Assembly (NCBI RefSeq): GCF_000699445.3
Contig: NC_067196.1
Span: forward strand, 33,252,616-33,316,615
From: Schistosoma haematobium
Lineage: Eukaryota > Platyhelminthes > Trematoda > Strigeidida > Schistosomatidae
Direction of reading: 5' to 3'
Length of the DNA stretch: 64,000 nucleotides
The notes beneath the pieces were generated by a model. It had not been told where the DNA came from. It saw only the letters and a program-made list of their open reading frames with translations, and made no database searches. Both the position numbers and the translations under genes were made by a program. This document shows positions 12,301 through 22,221 of the stretch, in pieces. Numbering within the stretch: position 1 is the first letter of the stretch; the number at the start of each line of letters is the position of its first letter.

Positions 12301-15300
12301 CCTTGTGTATATTGAGGCCTACTGATGCAGAGACTGCTGCTACATTGTCTGTGTTATTCTGCATTTGTTGGTGTGTATGCGATAGGAGGGCTAGGTCATC
12401 TGCGAAGTCCAAATCGTCTAATTGTTTCTTAGCTGTCCATTGTATACCGTGTTTTCCCTCAGATGTTGAGGTAAGCTAACATTGTGTGAGTCATCAAATT
12501 CGTTTCACAATAGTGTAACAAAATATAATGTACTCATGTTTACATTTCTCAAGTGAGAATTACGAATCCTAGTTTGGGTATAAATTAAGTCAATCATCGG
12601 TTGATTAGGACTGATTAATCTTCCCAAATAAATGATACAATTGACAATCTCAACACTACGTATGTGTTGTAATCCCAGAGTATTAATATACACACAACAA
12701 ATTTTAAAGGTATATTATTAACAGAATTTCCAACCATAGACATTCACAGTACACATAGTTCCAGATGATTGAATCCCTGAGTAATAGGTATATCTATGAA
12801 TAGTAAGGAATATGAATTTAGCCACATGAGTAAAAATTTAATAAACTTGAATAAAATGTTTGTTGACATTACTAATCGTATACATCTAAATAAGGTTTGT
12901 TTTGACTAACATTAAAATATACTCTGATATATTTGAATAAATTGGCAAACGTACATTATTTGTTTCTAATTGTATAGGTTAATGACTTTCACTTTATTTT
13001 TAATTATACTAAAATATAACATCATTGATTTATGTTGTAAGTTTACGTAAATAAACATGAAATCAACATGAACTTGCTAATATGTAGATTTGTTTACCAT
13101 CTTGATTATTTAAAAAGTATCATTAAAATAAAAATGACTATATTTCGAAAAGATCACATTTTATAAGTTTATCATCAGTAAATTAGATCAGCTGATTTAG
13201 AGATAAGTTGTAATGTCTAGTAAACACAATGTTAGAACATTAAGGTGTATTTTGTATTGTGGATATAATTCTGAAAAGAAAAGAAAACCATTTTATTCAT
13301 ATTGTTAATGAACCATAACAGAAAGATAGTTAATTATAAAGTTATTCAATTCATTGTTAACTGTTTACGTACAAATTACTTTAAATATAATTATTGGCTT
13401 ATAGGGAAGTATGAACTCCCATAAATAACGAATTGAGATTTTATTGCAACCAAACAATTTGATGTAAATCTTTGTATTAAACTAAGATTTACTCCTGTTG
13501 TTGGACAAACAAAAATATAAGTCACAAAAAAATCGAAGAGAGATAGATATGTAACCGGTTGTGTAATGGTTGAAAGTTACTTATTTAACCCACTGATAAG
13601 GTACTAAACAGTGGGAATTTAGTCTCTCACCCTACCGAGATAATGGGTAATTGTTAATCGTCATAGTTTTATGGAAAAATTCGAATAGTTTGTAGATACT
13701 TTTCACTATGGATTGATTGATATCAGCTAGGGAATAGTAGAAGAGTAAAACTAAACAACTATTTCATACTCATGCGAAATACCTGATTAATGAGAACCAG
13801 AATTCACATTATTTCGTCTATTGAGTTTAAGAATTAGCCTTTGAAGAATAATACTGAAAAATTACTTGAAAAGAAAGTTATCATTGTAGTTTGTTAAACG
13901 AATAGTAGAATTTCAAACTTATTCTTATGAATTACAAATCCTTGTATCCATGTAATTGGTTAAAGTTCATACAAATCACAAACATGAATCAATTAAGTAG
14001 ATGAGATTTTCTCCAATGATTGTAAATTGACTAAATCTGCTTGTATTTTTTTAAACATTATCCATCTCATTAATGTTTCTATTCTTCTACCAAAGAAATT
14101 AAAAATATAAAAACAGTAATAAAATGACAGTTCATACAACCCTCTATCTAAATGAATCTGTCTATCCTACATGTATTACAAAGAAGTTATAAGCTAAAAA
14201 TCGATTGAATAATCACATGATTTTGTTCAAAACACAAACTGAGGTTATGTCTCTAAATTTGATTTCAATCATATAAATTTTTGATTGAAAAAACAAAATG
14301 TATCATTTGGTAGTTTCTCATTTATAAATTCACTTGGTGTTGGGTTTTTTTTACATGTATCTCCCTTTTGTTATTTAGGACTGCAATTGATCAATCTTTT
14401 ATTGGCATATGTACATCCTGTGCAGATTACCTCGATATCGTCTTAAATCACAAAAATTATAAACAAAGATGAATGGTGGCTAGCAGTGGAATTCAGGACT
14501 CTCGTTTCGTCCTATTTAAGACTCGTGATCTGTATGTACCTTCATCTCAGAGTTTATGTTCACTTTGAGGCTCAAACCCATTACCGTTCACTTCAAACGT
14601 CATCGCGTTATTCACTTAGCTACTAGTAAAAATAACACCAAGTGAATTTAAACTTCACCCCATTATACAAGCAAGTGGCTATCTGGACTCAGTAGCTAAG
14701 TGGTTAATGCGATAGCGTTTGAAGTGAAAGGTACCGTGTTCGAGTCCTGGAGTGAACATCAACTCTAGGATGCAAGTACATTCAGCTGAAGAGTCCCTAA
14801 TAGGACGAAATGCGCGTCGTGGTTTCCACTGCTAGCCACTATCTATTTTTTCTTATTTATAATTATCAAATAATAGTCGATCATGTACTGTTATGTTGTT
14901 CGGTTTCTGTCTTACATTTCACGTTCGAACTGCAACGAATTTGTGATAAAATTTTAGAGAAATAGGACTATTAAATAAAATTTGTGTTACAAAGTGTACT
15001 CGATTCTTTGTCTAATGAATATCAAATGCTTATTTGTTTACAAATTGATTAGTTTTTAAATTTTAAAATAATTTTTAATCTTTTCAATATATCTTTATGG
15101 TAAAAGCAAAGGTTCTTTGAAATAACCGAGTATAATGTCTCTTCTGACAACCGGAGCAACAATTACTGCAGGTACATGGAATGTCCAGACAATGTAAAAG
15201 ACTTCTAGTGTCCTTCAAACAGAAGAGAGAAGATATTACGTGGATAAATACAACTGTTTTAAAAATTGGAATTTAAAAAATTGACTTCACGATTACTGTT

Positions 15301-18300
15301 ATTGAATTTCGACCATGAAGAACAAAATGTCCCATACATAGAAAAAATTGCACTGATGCTATCCAAAAAGGAATGAAAGGCACTTATAGGATGGAAATCT
15401 CATGGATTCAGAATCATCAAAGTATCCTTCAAGACAAAGAGAATCACAATTAATGTTATCCAGTACTATGCACCTACCAATGACTGCAATGAAAACGATA
15501 AAGAACAGTTTTATGAGAGGGTGAAGTCGATCGTCGAGAAGTGCTCAGGAAACGACTTGGCCATCCTGATAGGAGACCCGAATTTTAAAGTCGGAATGGA
15601 CAACATCGGATATGAAGGTATCATGGGGCGACATGGACTGATAGAAAGGAACGAGAATGGTGAGAGATCTGCAAATTTATTAGCCTTCAACAAAATGATT
15701 ATACGTGGCACAATATTCCCCCACAAACCCATACACTAAGCTATATGGGTTTGACCGGACCACACCACAGAAAAGCAGATCAATCATATTTGCATCAATA
15801 ACATGTCCAAAAGGTTCATGGAAAACATGAGAACCAAGAAAGGAGCTGACATAGATTCAGATCATCATGTGGTTTTGGTCAAGATGAGACTGAAGCCAAA
15901 GGAACACTGGACAACTGGAGAAACAGCATTACAAAGTTTAACACAGCCTTACAAGATCTCAAAGAAGAGAAAACCACTATGGAGAAGCATCAAAGAAACA
16001 CTAATTTTAACGTGTCAGGAGATTCTGGGCCGCAACAAGCATCTTCATAAGGATTAGATCTCCATCGTAACCCTAGACAACATTGAGGAAAGGAAGAACA
16101 AGAAGACAGAAATTAACAACAAGAGACCAAGAGCAAGGAATGCCAAGACATACGCTGAATACACGGCAGTCAAAAAACGAGTGGAGGCAAACATTAGAGC
16201 CGACAAGTGGAAATAAGTGGAAGACCTAACAATGACAGAGGAAAAACCTGTAAGAGAAGGAAATATCAAACAAATACATAATGCAATGAAGAAGCCAGAA
16301 GAAAAATATGGTAAACTAGAGAGACCATTCAAGAACAATGAATGCAAGTTAATCACTGAGATTGAGGAACAGAGGAACAGATGGGCAGAACAATTCGAAG
16401 AATTCTTGAATAGACCAGTCCCATTAAACCCATCGAACATTGAATTAGTATACACAGATCTCACTACAGTGGATAGCCCACCAACAGAAGAAGTGATTAA
16501 GGACATCAGATAAGTCAGGAATGACAAAGTAATAAGACCGAATAATATGCCAGCTGGAGCACCAATATCAGACATACAGGGAACTGCGCAGATGCCCTAT
16601 TTTCTTTCCAGGAAGATCAAGGAGGAATATTAGGTGCCAAAAGACTGAAAGGACGGATGTTTCATCAAGAAACAAAACCGTTTTCATAAGAGATGCGGTT
16701 ATTTCGAATGTATACCGTAACACTGATCACCACTCTGTGTCCTACTTTCGTGGATTGCTCAACCCGAAAAAAGCTAGTTTAAGTTTCCATCTTTAACTTC
16801 ATAAAAATCAATATTAATCAGTCATAATTAAGCTGCTTTAAAAATCAAAATTTTCATATTGTTTAAGACTTTATGATCAGTTTAATTGAGTGTGATAAAG
16901 TTTTTTTAGCACTGGATTTATTTATTGATCTGGCCTAGTTTGTAATCTATAAGCTGAAAAACTCCGTGACCATATAACATGAATTTATTGTTGAAACTAA
17001 ATTTCTAAATGGGAAACCTATAGATACTTCAATTTTTGAACGAATTTCTTTTTTATACTGTCTAAAATCACAACTTGCGAGTCAATTGTCGCGAGCTAAT
17101 TTCATCAAATGTGGACAACTGAGAGGTCTTAAAATACAACGAAAACTGCCCAGTGCTTCTTGGTTTTTCAGTAGACAGAATCCGGTGATAAAAAAGTAAC
17201 TCCAAATCAACAACATTTCTGTTTCTTACACTGGTTTCAATTATTTTCCAAGTGATACATTTTTTATACTTTTCTAGAGTACAGTCTCAAAATATCGACC
17301 GAATGATCCGATATGGACAGAAATGGTTGCTACAAAAGATCAATGAATGAAGCAGGTAAATAATTTTGCAAGGACAATCTATATTTCAAGTAGATCGAAG
17401 AGTTGGTCTTAACTAAGAATATTATTCGAAGCTAGGAGGCACTAGAAACTTGTCTCTTTGTGTCATATTATTTCGGTTAAGCAGATATTAGTAGGGATTC
17501 GATTGGTCCTGATCAATTCTTTTCATTTTGTGTCTTGACTTAGTCAAATGACTTATTTTGAGTGATAAAAGATATTAACACGTGGCAGAAGTACTTTCAG
17601 TCTAAACGAAATCTATACTTCAATGCTAGATTTCCCTATTACATATATATATAGGTTTAGCCTAAATATATATCTGGTTATTAAATTAGGCTGCAAAAGT
17701 GGATCTTCACTTATGTAAATTCTGCTTTGTTTCTCCGTTCCTACGAAGACGAATTTGTATAAAGATAGCGCCAAGTTTCATTCAACGTAATTCCTGAACT
17801 CTTTCTGAATTATTTTAACGTTAGCAAAATTAACTCTATAGCATGACATTATATTGTGTTATTTCTTTCCATAGATGCTGCAAGTACGAATTTGTTCTTA
17901 TTTTATCGACATTCTAGATGTAAATCTGATTCCATTTTTTAAATAACCGAAATGATGATAGTCTTAGCACTTAATTTCTCTTAAATTAACAACTGAAGGT
18001 TTTAATACTGTAATTATATGGTCAATGTATTCTATATCGATTGTTATTTGAAGTTCATTTAATATATCTTTAAATTTTTACATAAAACGACTATTTTTTT
18101 TCTCTTCTTTATGCTGAACAATCTTTGAATATATGATAGCTAAACTAGCACGATTTTTCATTGGATATGAAATAAATAGTTTTTAAGTAAAATGTTACAT
18201 TCTTGTTGATGTCACTAATATTTCAAAAGTTATTTCGGATCTGATTATCTTGGATGTTACTAGAAATTTCAAGTACGATAGCATCTACTTAAAACTCAGT

Positions 18301-19980
18301 TTAGTTACTCTCATCTCAATAGTTTTGAAATACACAAACTTTCTATGTTAGTTTACCATGATGGTCTAGCTTCAATTGACTCATGATCTCAACTAATAAA
18401 ATTACTACAATCTCCGCAAAACCCCTTGTGATACCAATCAACATATGCTCATTGGTGACTCGCTTCAAGAGATATATCCTGGAGTTCTAGTAAGGAGTAG
18501 TGACCATTGGAGTCCAACCGGGTCAGTTGTGAGGTAGTAACTCACTGATGACAGTGGTGGATGTGTCGCTCAATTTCGTGGATTAGTTGAAGTTAGACAT
18601 TAACACCATTGGATGCCGGCCCAGTGGTCTAGTTGGTTAAGCGCCTGGCGAGAGACTGGTAGGACCTGGGTTTGAATCCCTCGGGGCGGGGTCGTGGATG
18701 TGCACTGCTGAGGAGTCTCACAATAAGACGAAACGGCTGTCCAGTGCTTCCAGGTTTTCCATGGTGGTCTAGCTTCAATTTACTCTTGATCTCAACTATT
18801 GAAATTAAAAAATACTGTTTTAAATACTACTTTACACACCTATGATATATTCTGTTATAATCGCAAATTATCTACTATAAAACTGAAGTTTTTCCGTGAC
18901 ACAGTTTTTTAACATAAATTTATAGCCCCATAAAGTTTTTGTCATTTTTCTTGATAACGAGATGTCATCACGAATATTAACATCAGTTGAGCGTTACATG
19001 ACTGAAATTCACACTTGTTTTTACGTTCAGCTATTTCAAATTTAGTGCAGAACTCTAATACTTCATAATTATACAACGACTGTAATCAAACGCCACAATG
19101 ACGTATGCCACATTATGTGACATTGACTATTAGTCATCTGAAAATGGGTTGACTCGTACATATCTTCAGTTCATTTAACTTTGTAGATCACCTCATTTAT
19201 CATGGAGTATCATTTATTAAATAGATTGTCATTCCGTTTGTGTGTATAAATCTCGTTATGAACTAATGACTAATTTTCTGTCTTACTACTTGTAGGAATC
19301 ATACAAATATCGAAAATGAAAAACTAGCATCTATTGACATTCGAGATTTATTCTGGTTAAACGAGGGATCTACTCGAAATTACCACAATTCCAATTTTAT
19401 TTATCTGAACAAAAAGTTAATATAGATCATTTTATTTTGACTTGAATTGTCCATTTAATATAATGTGCTATGCAAGAAACATGTTTCCGTCTACTTTTTT
19501 TATTTACAAGAAGGTACAATTATTGGGTAAAACATAATAATAACCGATAAGTTAGATAATACCTATTCTTTCTTTTCTTATTGTTACTTTAAAGGAACCA
19601 AGCGTTAATTATTGAAATTAACTTATAATAATTTCTTAAAAATCTTGTTAAATTCCTTACAAGCCAAAACCAAATCATCATACACAAGCTTTTTCAATTC
19701 CTGCGACATGATCAAGTCATTTTCATTGGTTGATAGTTGTGTTACTGTCTACTTAACGCGTAAAGAAATGTGTCAGCAACTTCAATTGTGTCATTTCCTT
19801 AACCGTCTTTAGAAATCTGTGATGAGGGAAGATCATCGAAGATGTTTCATAATGATATCATAACAAAATGATAACATATTGGGGTAACTGGGTTAACTCA
19901 TTGGATAATTGCTCCACAGGTTCGATTACAACAACCTAATAGAATGAATTTTAGAAGACAGGATCACTAACTAACTGACA

Positions 19981-20020
<40 letters not shown>

Positions 20021-21879
20021 TAGCTCAGAAAGAATACTTGTACTTGATTTGAAAAATAGGTTCAAAATAATTAGACATCAGTTATTGTATATTTATTTCA
20101 TACAATATAGTAAATACTCATAAATGAATTCTACTGAGTCTTTTTTTCTGGAAAAAAGTAATTCGTTAAAATTTGTATACACATTTTATGTCGGCTTGGC
20201 GTATAATGCAAAATCTCACTATACATCGATCAAATAATTTGTCTTCCAAACTGAATGTAAGGAATCCCAGGGGATTGTAACAGCACAAATGTTATGTGAA
20301 ATATTGCGGTTATTGAGGTGGCCGAACATATAGTGTTAAGTGATAGAAGCAAACCTCCCACCCCACTAAATGAATATACGTTTGACTGATGACAGTTATC
20401 ATTTATGTACGAAATATTCAGCAAAGGCAACATAACTGCAGATTGTTCGTGGGATAGTATATGATTAATTAGGTACAAAACACGGTTTTCGGATTACGAT
20501 CACTGAAACTTTCACTTCGTGTGACATCAATGTGAAACGATCCATGAATTAATCAAATACTTGCGGTAAATATTTTTATCACTTATTGTCCTGTCTATGT
20601 GATAATTTCACGTGAAATAGACTGTTTCTTTTGGAATATCACTGCTTTTAACAAAATTAATTAACTGATATCCAGTCGTATGACGGTAAAAGTTATCGAC
20701 AATTCTTTTAAGTTCATATACTATTTAGACAGTGACTGTTTAATTCGAATCATGGTTCTATCATAGTCAATTTGTTCATCATTCAAAAAAATTTTTCGAA
20801 GTACAGACAATAGCTGGTAAACCTTTGAAAATCTAGGAGCATCGGGATCCCTGTCCATAAAATGTCGGGGGCTCTCAGTAAAGTGAGCTGACAACGCAAT
20901 ACATAACTTTCACTACCAGATCTCACGATGAACCAATATCATCCAGCCATAATCCAGTGATCCTTAATTCACTGAATTCCTTTCTCCCATACAAGTTGAT
21001 TCAGTTCTATCAGGTTCAACCTCTCATAAAAATTTATCGAGAACAATTTTGAATGTAATCGTTAGTGATCATAAGACAATTGTTTGTTTGTAGAAATTAG
21101 CTCAGTTAGAAGATATTTGCGCCATAGGTAAGTGCTGATCCGTACTAAATGTCGAGTGAACTTGATATCTACTTCGTTATGTTCAGTTGTATAAAGTTTA
21201 TGTCATCATGTTATTTAGACATAATATTGATTATATCTGCTTAATTTTAGTCAATTCTCGGTATAGCTTGATCATCATCCAATTATTATTCGCTATTTAA
21301 TTAAATCATCTAGGCTTATAATAATAAATATAAGTTCAATCTCTCACGTATTTTTACCAATCTGTACATCTCATTGCTATTAGCTCAAAAGTAACATGCT
21401 ATGAAATAATCTTAAAAAAACTTTATTTAGTTAGATGACCTTAAATACCTGCAGGTAACCTTGACCGCTGAAAACAAGGACACTGATTTGAATAAAACAT
21501 AAAATACTTGTCCTTTTAAAAAGCAATCAATATAGTTTAGAAGACATGGTTAACATTCTGTTTAAACACCCTATTTTACTAAGTCTATTTATAGATTGAT
21601 GATACTGAGCTTATTATTGTTTAAATTACGTTCTGGATTTAAACAAATACCAAACTAAACAATAAATCTACTGGGTTCTTTTTCCAAGACATTAAAATAA
21701 ACATTTAGTTCCGTTCGTTTATCCAGAAATAAAAAATATTTCAAATTCTATTCATGAAATTAAAAACCTCCAATCTCTGATAACTTTGTTGTCTTGCTTT
21801 AGAAGTAACATACTGTCAAGGGAGAATGAATAAAAAAGAACGATTGAGTTCCACTTTTCCATCCGATTCAGAGGCGTAA
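3232..21879 (+). CDS. Unrecognised coiled-coil protein, 3' part of gene (five exons, joined)
   Basis: Family not recognised. Five exons join with matching phase: 3232-3357, 6338-6703, 9081-9191, 21094-21127 and 21803-21879, all with AG acceptors and GT donors. The first four junctions are phase 0/0/0/1. The joined C-terminal part is about 237 residues: a charged coiled-coil stretch (exons 1-2), a low-complexity Asn/Asp/Lys/Ser linker (end of exon 2), a second Gln/Glu/Lys-rich helix (exon 3), and a short tail ending SDSEA. No start codon is visible, so 5' exons lie before the window. Composition suggests a cytoplasmic scaffold, centrosomal or cilium-type coiled coil, but that is only inference. 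The 12-kb intron between exons 3 and 4 is crowded with transposons. The next gene downstream (innexin) is on the same strand, 3.1 kb away. Confidence 0.68.
3358..6032. other. Intron of coiled-coil gene, no recognised gene
   Basis: AT-rich intronic sequence without a supported exon. A more GC-balanced stretch at about 5340-5700 looks like old repeat sequence, but I could not match it to another copy in this window. Confidence 0.5.
6033..6205 (-). repeat. SMα-type SINE copy, reverse orientation, decayed ribozyme
   Basis: The reverse complement matches the SINE at 18613-18802: tRNA-like box B region, GGATCGTGGATGCG, hammerhead region, the sequence around CCAGTGCTTCCAGG, and a tail with GGTGGTCTAACATC. 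The hammerhead core reads CTGAGTA instead of CTGANGA, so catalysis is unlikely. It lies 130 bases upstream of exon 6338-6703 in the intron. Confidence 0.8.
6338..6703 (+). CDS. Coiled-coil gene, internal exon 2 of those visible
   Basis: 366 bases, 122 open codons, following an ATTGTAG acceptor. The first 52 residues form a clear coiled coil (many Gln, Glu, Lys and Leu, including [10 protein letters not shown]). The rest is a hydrophilic linker rich in Asn, Ser and Asp, ending in a His/Pro/Met-containing stretch. The donor is GTAATT at 6704, weaker than consensus; reading through it meets TAA at 6716-6718, so a short read-through terminal form is also possible. Phase 0 at both ends matches the flanking exons. 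Confidence 0.68.
6704..9080. other. Intron of coiled-coil gene with one dispersed repeat
   Basis: No further exon recognised. It contains the dispersed repeat copy at 7464-7615 (second copy at 41491-41676) and a possible decayed tRNA-like SINE near 7060-7150. Confidence 0.5.
7464..7615 (+). repeat. Dispersed repeat, copy 1
   Basis: Matches 41491-41676 in the same orientation, including the shared strings TTTACTTAAGCTGTACATTC and TAGTTATATGGAAAAT. Copy 2 has small insertions. Family unknown; the open frame across it is not considered a gene. Confidence 0.65.
9081..9191 (+). CDS. Coiled-coil gene, internal exon 3 of those visible
   Basis: 111 bases, 37 codons, between a strong TTCCTATTACAG acceptor and a consensus GTAAGT donor at 9192. 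It encodes a continuous amphipathic helix rich in Gln, Glu, Lys and Ile. Both ends are phase 0, so it can be followed by exon 21094-21127 or by the alternative candidate at 17278-17346. Confidence 0.75.
9267..9420 (+). repeat. Dispersed repeat of unknown family, copy 1
   Basis: Shares an approximately 95-base match with the reverse complement of 32066-32163, including GGTGGATGATTTTG followed by TGGAGTTTT and a CTGAGCTGGATGGTTT-like block. Mobile-element-derived, family not identified. Confidence 0.55.
9828..9910 (-). repeat. Decayed hammerhead-type SINE fragment
   Basis: The reverse complement retains the stem-I and tail region (CACTGCTAGC) and a GAGTCTC stem-II remnant, but the CTGANGA core is lost (CTAACGA). 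Confidence 0.6.
10022..10160 (+). repeat. Hammerhead-type SINE fragment
   Basis: Same family as 14688-14850: AACTCTAGGATTCAGGTACA leader, hammerhead block, then CTTCCACTGCTAGCCACCAT. The tRNA-like head is absent or decayed. Confidence 0.75.
10058..10104 (+). ncRNA. Hammerhead ribozyme motif, weakened
   Basis: CTGACGA (10065-10071) and GAAA (10086-10089) are present and stem I (CCAG with CTGG) pairs fully, with a CTC cleavage triplet at 10095-10097. Stem II (ATCC against GAAG) no longer pairs, so activity would be poor. Confidence 0.55.
10655..10800 (-). repeat. Decayed hammerhead-type SINE, reverse orientation
   Basis: The reverse complement shows CTGACGA, a GGAAAAATG remnant of the GAAA/stem III region, GTC and CCTGTATTCCACTGCC, followed upstream by the tRNA-like half (TTTGAGCCCAATTGTGAACA-like block). 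Stem II is broken. Confidence 0.65.
11589..11602. repeat. Target-site duplication, left copy
   Basis: 14 bases identical to 12472-12485, directly abutting the 3' tail of the inserted RTE. Confidence 0.95.
11603..12471 (-). mobile_element. RTE element, 5'-truncated copy with 14-bp target duplication
   Basis: The last ~870 bases of the RTE element in antisense orientation. It starts with the TAAG-type tail (11603-11622 on the plus strand reads as CTTA repeats) and ends just upstream of the FADD box. Identical 14-base flanks, TAAGCTAACATTGT, lie at 11589-11602 and 12472-12485, the expected target-site duplication. The reading frame is broken between two open parts (11614-12060 and 12026-12412), so it is a dead copy. 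Confidence 0.96.
11614..12412 (-). pseudogene. RTE reverse transcriptase C-terminal remnant, frameshifted
   Basis: Two overlapping open stretches encode the region from [18 protein letters not shown] through to the C-terminal [18 protein letters not shown] part of the RTE protein. A frame change near 12026-12060 separates them, at the place where the intact element at 1-2996 reads continuously. No RT domain upstream of the FADD box remains. Confidence 0.92.
12472..12485. repeat. Target-site duplication, right copy
   Basis: 14 bases identical to 11589-11602, directly abutting the truncated 5' end of the inserted RTE. Confidence 0.95.
14462..14655 (-). repeat. tRNA-like SINE with hammerhead remnant, reverse orientation
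   Basis: The reverse complement has a box-A-like TAGCTAAGTGAATAACGCGA, a box-B-like GGGTTTGAGCC, and the hammerhead zone with GGACGAAA and GTCCTGAATTCC. The core CTGANGA is mutated (ATCACGA). It is the mirror image of the copy 30 bases to its right. Confidence 0.82.
14688..14850 (+). repeat. tRNA-like SINE with hammerhead ribozyme, complete copy
   Basis: Starts with a tRNA-like head (box A near TAGCTAAGTGGTTAATGCG, box B near GTTCGAGTCCTGG), followed by the leader, hammerhead and CCACTGCTAGCC tail. Known schistosome SMα repeats have this arrangement of a pol III-type promoter plus hammerhead; the assignment is by that general structure. Confidence 0.85.
14779..14828 (+). ncRNA. Hammerhead ribozyme motif, near-intact
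   Basis: CTGAAGA at 14786-14792 (the A replaces the variable core position), stem II GTCC/GGAC perfect (14793-14796 with 14803-14806), GAAA at 14807-14810 and cleavage triplet GTC at 14816-14818. The base after the cleavage site is G facing G, a mismatch at the first stem-I pair, so activity may be reduced. Confidence 0.65.
15119..16690 (+). mobile_element. RTE element, decayed copy lacking its 3' part
   Basis: Aligns with the RTE at 1-2996 from the start region (CTTCTGACAACCGGAGCAAC) through the endonuclease ([14 protein letters not shown]) to early RT sequence, then similarity stops near 16690. Many stops and frameshifts split it into short open pieces (for example 15521-15739 and 16217-16513). 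About 30 codons are missing after the SDHH region. Losing the 3' end is not a normal product of target-primed insertion, so a later deletion probably removed it. Confidence 0.9.
17105..17180 (+). repeat. Small SMα-type SINE fragment
   Basis: Contains a decayed hammerhead end (GAGGTCTT ... CGAAAACTGCCCAGTGCTTC) and TTGGTTTTTCAG. It lies 100 bases upstream of the candidate alternative exon. Short and diverged. Confidence 0.5.
17278..17346 (+). CDS. Candidate alternative last exon of the coiled-coil gene
   Basis: A good acceptor (pyrimidine-rich, ending TTTTCTAG at 17277) is followed in phase 0 by 22 codons and a TGA. The peptide [20 protein letters not shown] has a protein-like composition that is unusual for this AT-rich intron. 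It would replace the normal C-terminus after exon 9081-9191. No AATAAA was seen close downstream, so the call is tentative. Confidence 0.35.
   Translation, partial: STVSKYRPNDPIWTEMVATKDQ
18357..18802 (+). repeat. SMα-type repeat unit(s) with tRNA-like promoter and ribozyme
   Basis: A tail segment at 18357-18402 (ATGGTCTAGCTTCAATTGAC) recurs at 18762-18802, so the region looks like the end of one unit followed by a second. The second unit contains GCCGGCCCAGTGGTCTAGTT, a tRNA-like box A (GGTTAAGCGCCTGG), box B (GGTTTGAATCCC) and the hammerhead at 18702-18747. Dimeric or tandem arrangement is known for hammerhead-bearing schistosome satellites; here only one full unit plus a tail is present. 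Confidence 0.85.
18702..18747 (+). ncRNA. Hammerhead ribozyme, intact core
   Basis: Core CTGAGGA at 18708-18714 and GAAA at 18730-18733. Stem I pairs six bases (GCACTG 18702-18707 with CAGTGC 18742-18747). Stem II pairs four (GTCT 18715-18718 with AGAC 18726-18729). Stem III is very short (18733-18740), as in known schistosome hammerheads, and the cleavage triplet GTC is at 18739-18741, so cleavage is predicted after 18741. Confidence 0.8.
19984..20018. repeat. AT dinucleotide microsatellite
   Basis: About 17 uninterrupted AT/TA units in the intron. Confidence 0.95.
21094..21127 (+). CDS. Coiled-coil gene, short penultimate exon (34 bases)
   Basis: The acceptor GTTTGTTTGTAG is followed by 11 codons ([11 protein letters not shown]) plus one base, then a GTAAGT donor. 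The phase-1 end is completed by the two bases AA that begin the next exon, giving Glu. This exact phase match is the main support for so short an exon. Confidence 0.65.
21803..21879 (+). CDS. Coiled-coil gene, last exon
   Basis: It begins after a TTGCTTTAG acceptor with two bases completing the split codon. It then runs 24 codons with a basic NKKER patch and an acidic Ser-rich end (PSDSEA), and stops at TAA 21877-21879. No clear AATAAA was recognised in the next 100 bases; the broken RTE copy starts about 95 bases later and may have disturbed the 3' end. Confidence 0.62.
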
Positions 21880-21972
21880 AAGGAACTAATAATTTATTAG
21901 GCACTTAGTTTCATGAAATAATATGGGAAATAGATCAAGATTAACAATGAATAATCATCAGTATACGACAAA

Positions 21973-22205
21973 ATTGTCCGGACGTTCCATGTACCTATAA
22001 AAATTGTTGCTATGGTTGTTAGAACGGGCATAGGCCTCGTGACTTCCGAAGAATCTCGCCTTTCATCCTGAGGCGTCATAATTCTTCCTTCAATTCCAAG
22101 GGCACAGTTTAAATGGTTTAATTTGTTTAGTCTGGTTGGTGTTACCGACCTCATGCCCAACCCTCCTACTTTATCCGCATTTGAGACCGGCAGTAACTCT
22201 AAGAG
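21973..22205 (-). mobile_element. RTE 5' segment in inverted orientation
   Basis: On the minus strand it reads from RTE 5'-leader sequence (near 22200) through the protein start (MPVLTTIATIFIGTWNVRT) to about 21973. It abuts, head to head, the sense-strand segment starting near 22222. This order (inverted internal-to-5' piece, then sense downstream piece) is the expected product of twin priming during LINE insertion. Confidence 0.85.
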
Positions 22206-22221
22206 AGCTACAGGTGGACAT

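Larger units (their letters stand above)
9192..21093. other. 12-kb transposon-rich intron of coiled-coil gene
   Basis: Holds the SINE cluster at 9828-10800, a 5'-truncated RTE (11603-12471), a SINE inverted pair (14462-14850), a decayed RTE (15119-16690), the candidate alternative exon 17278-17346, SMα-type units (18357-18802) and an AT microsatellite near 20000. The stretches 12486-14460, 16700-17270 and 18810-19980 show no gene. Confidence 0.6.

Noticed and set aside
18613..18690. Possible tRNA gene
   Set aside because: A and B boxes are present, but there is no complete cloverleaf; the sequence continues into SINE and hammerhead sequence.
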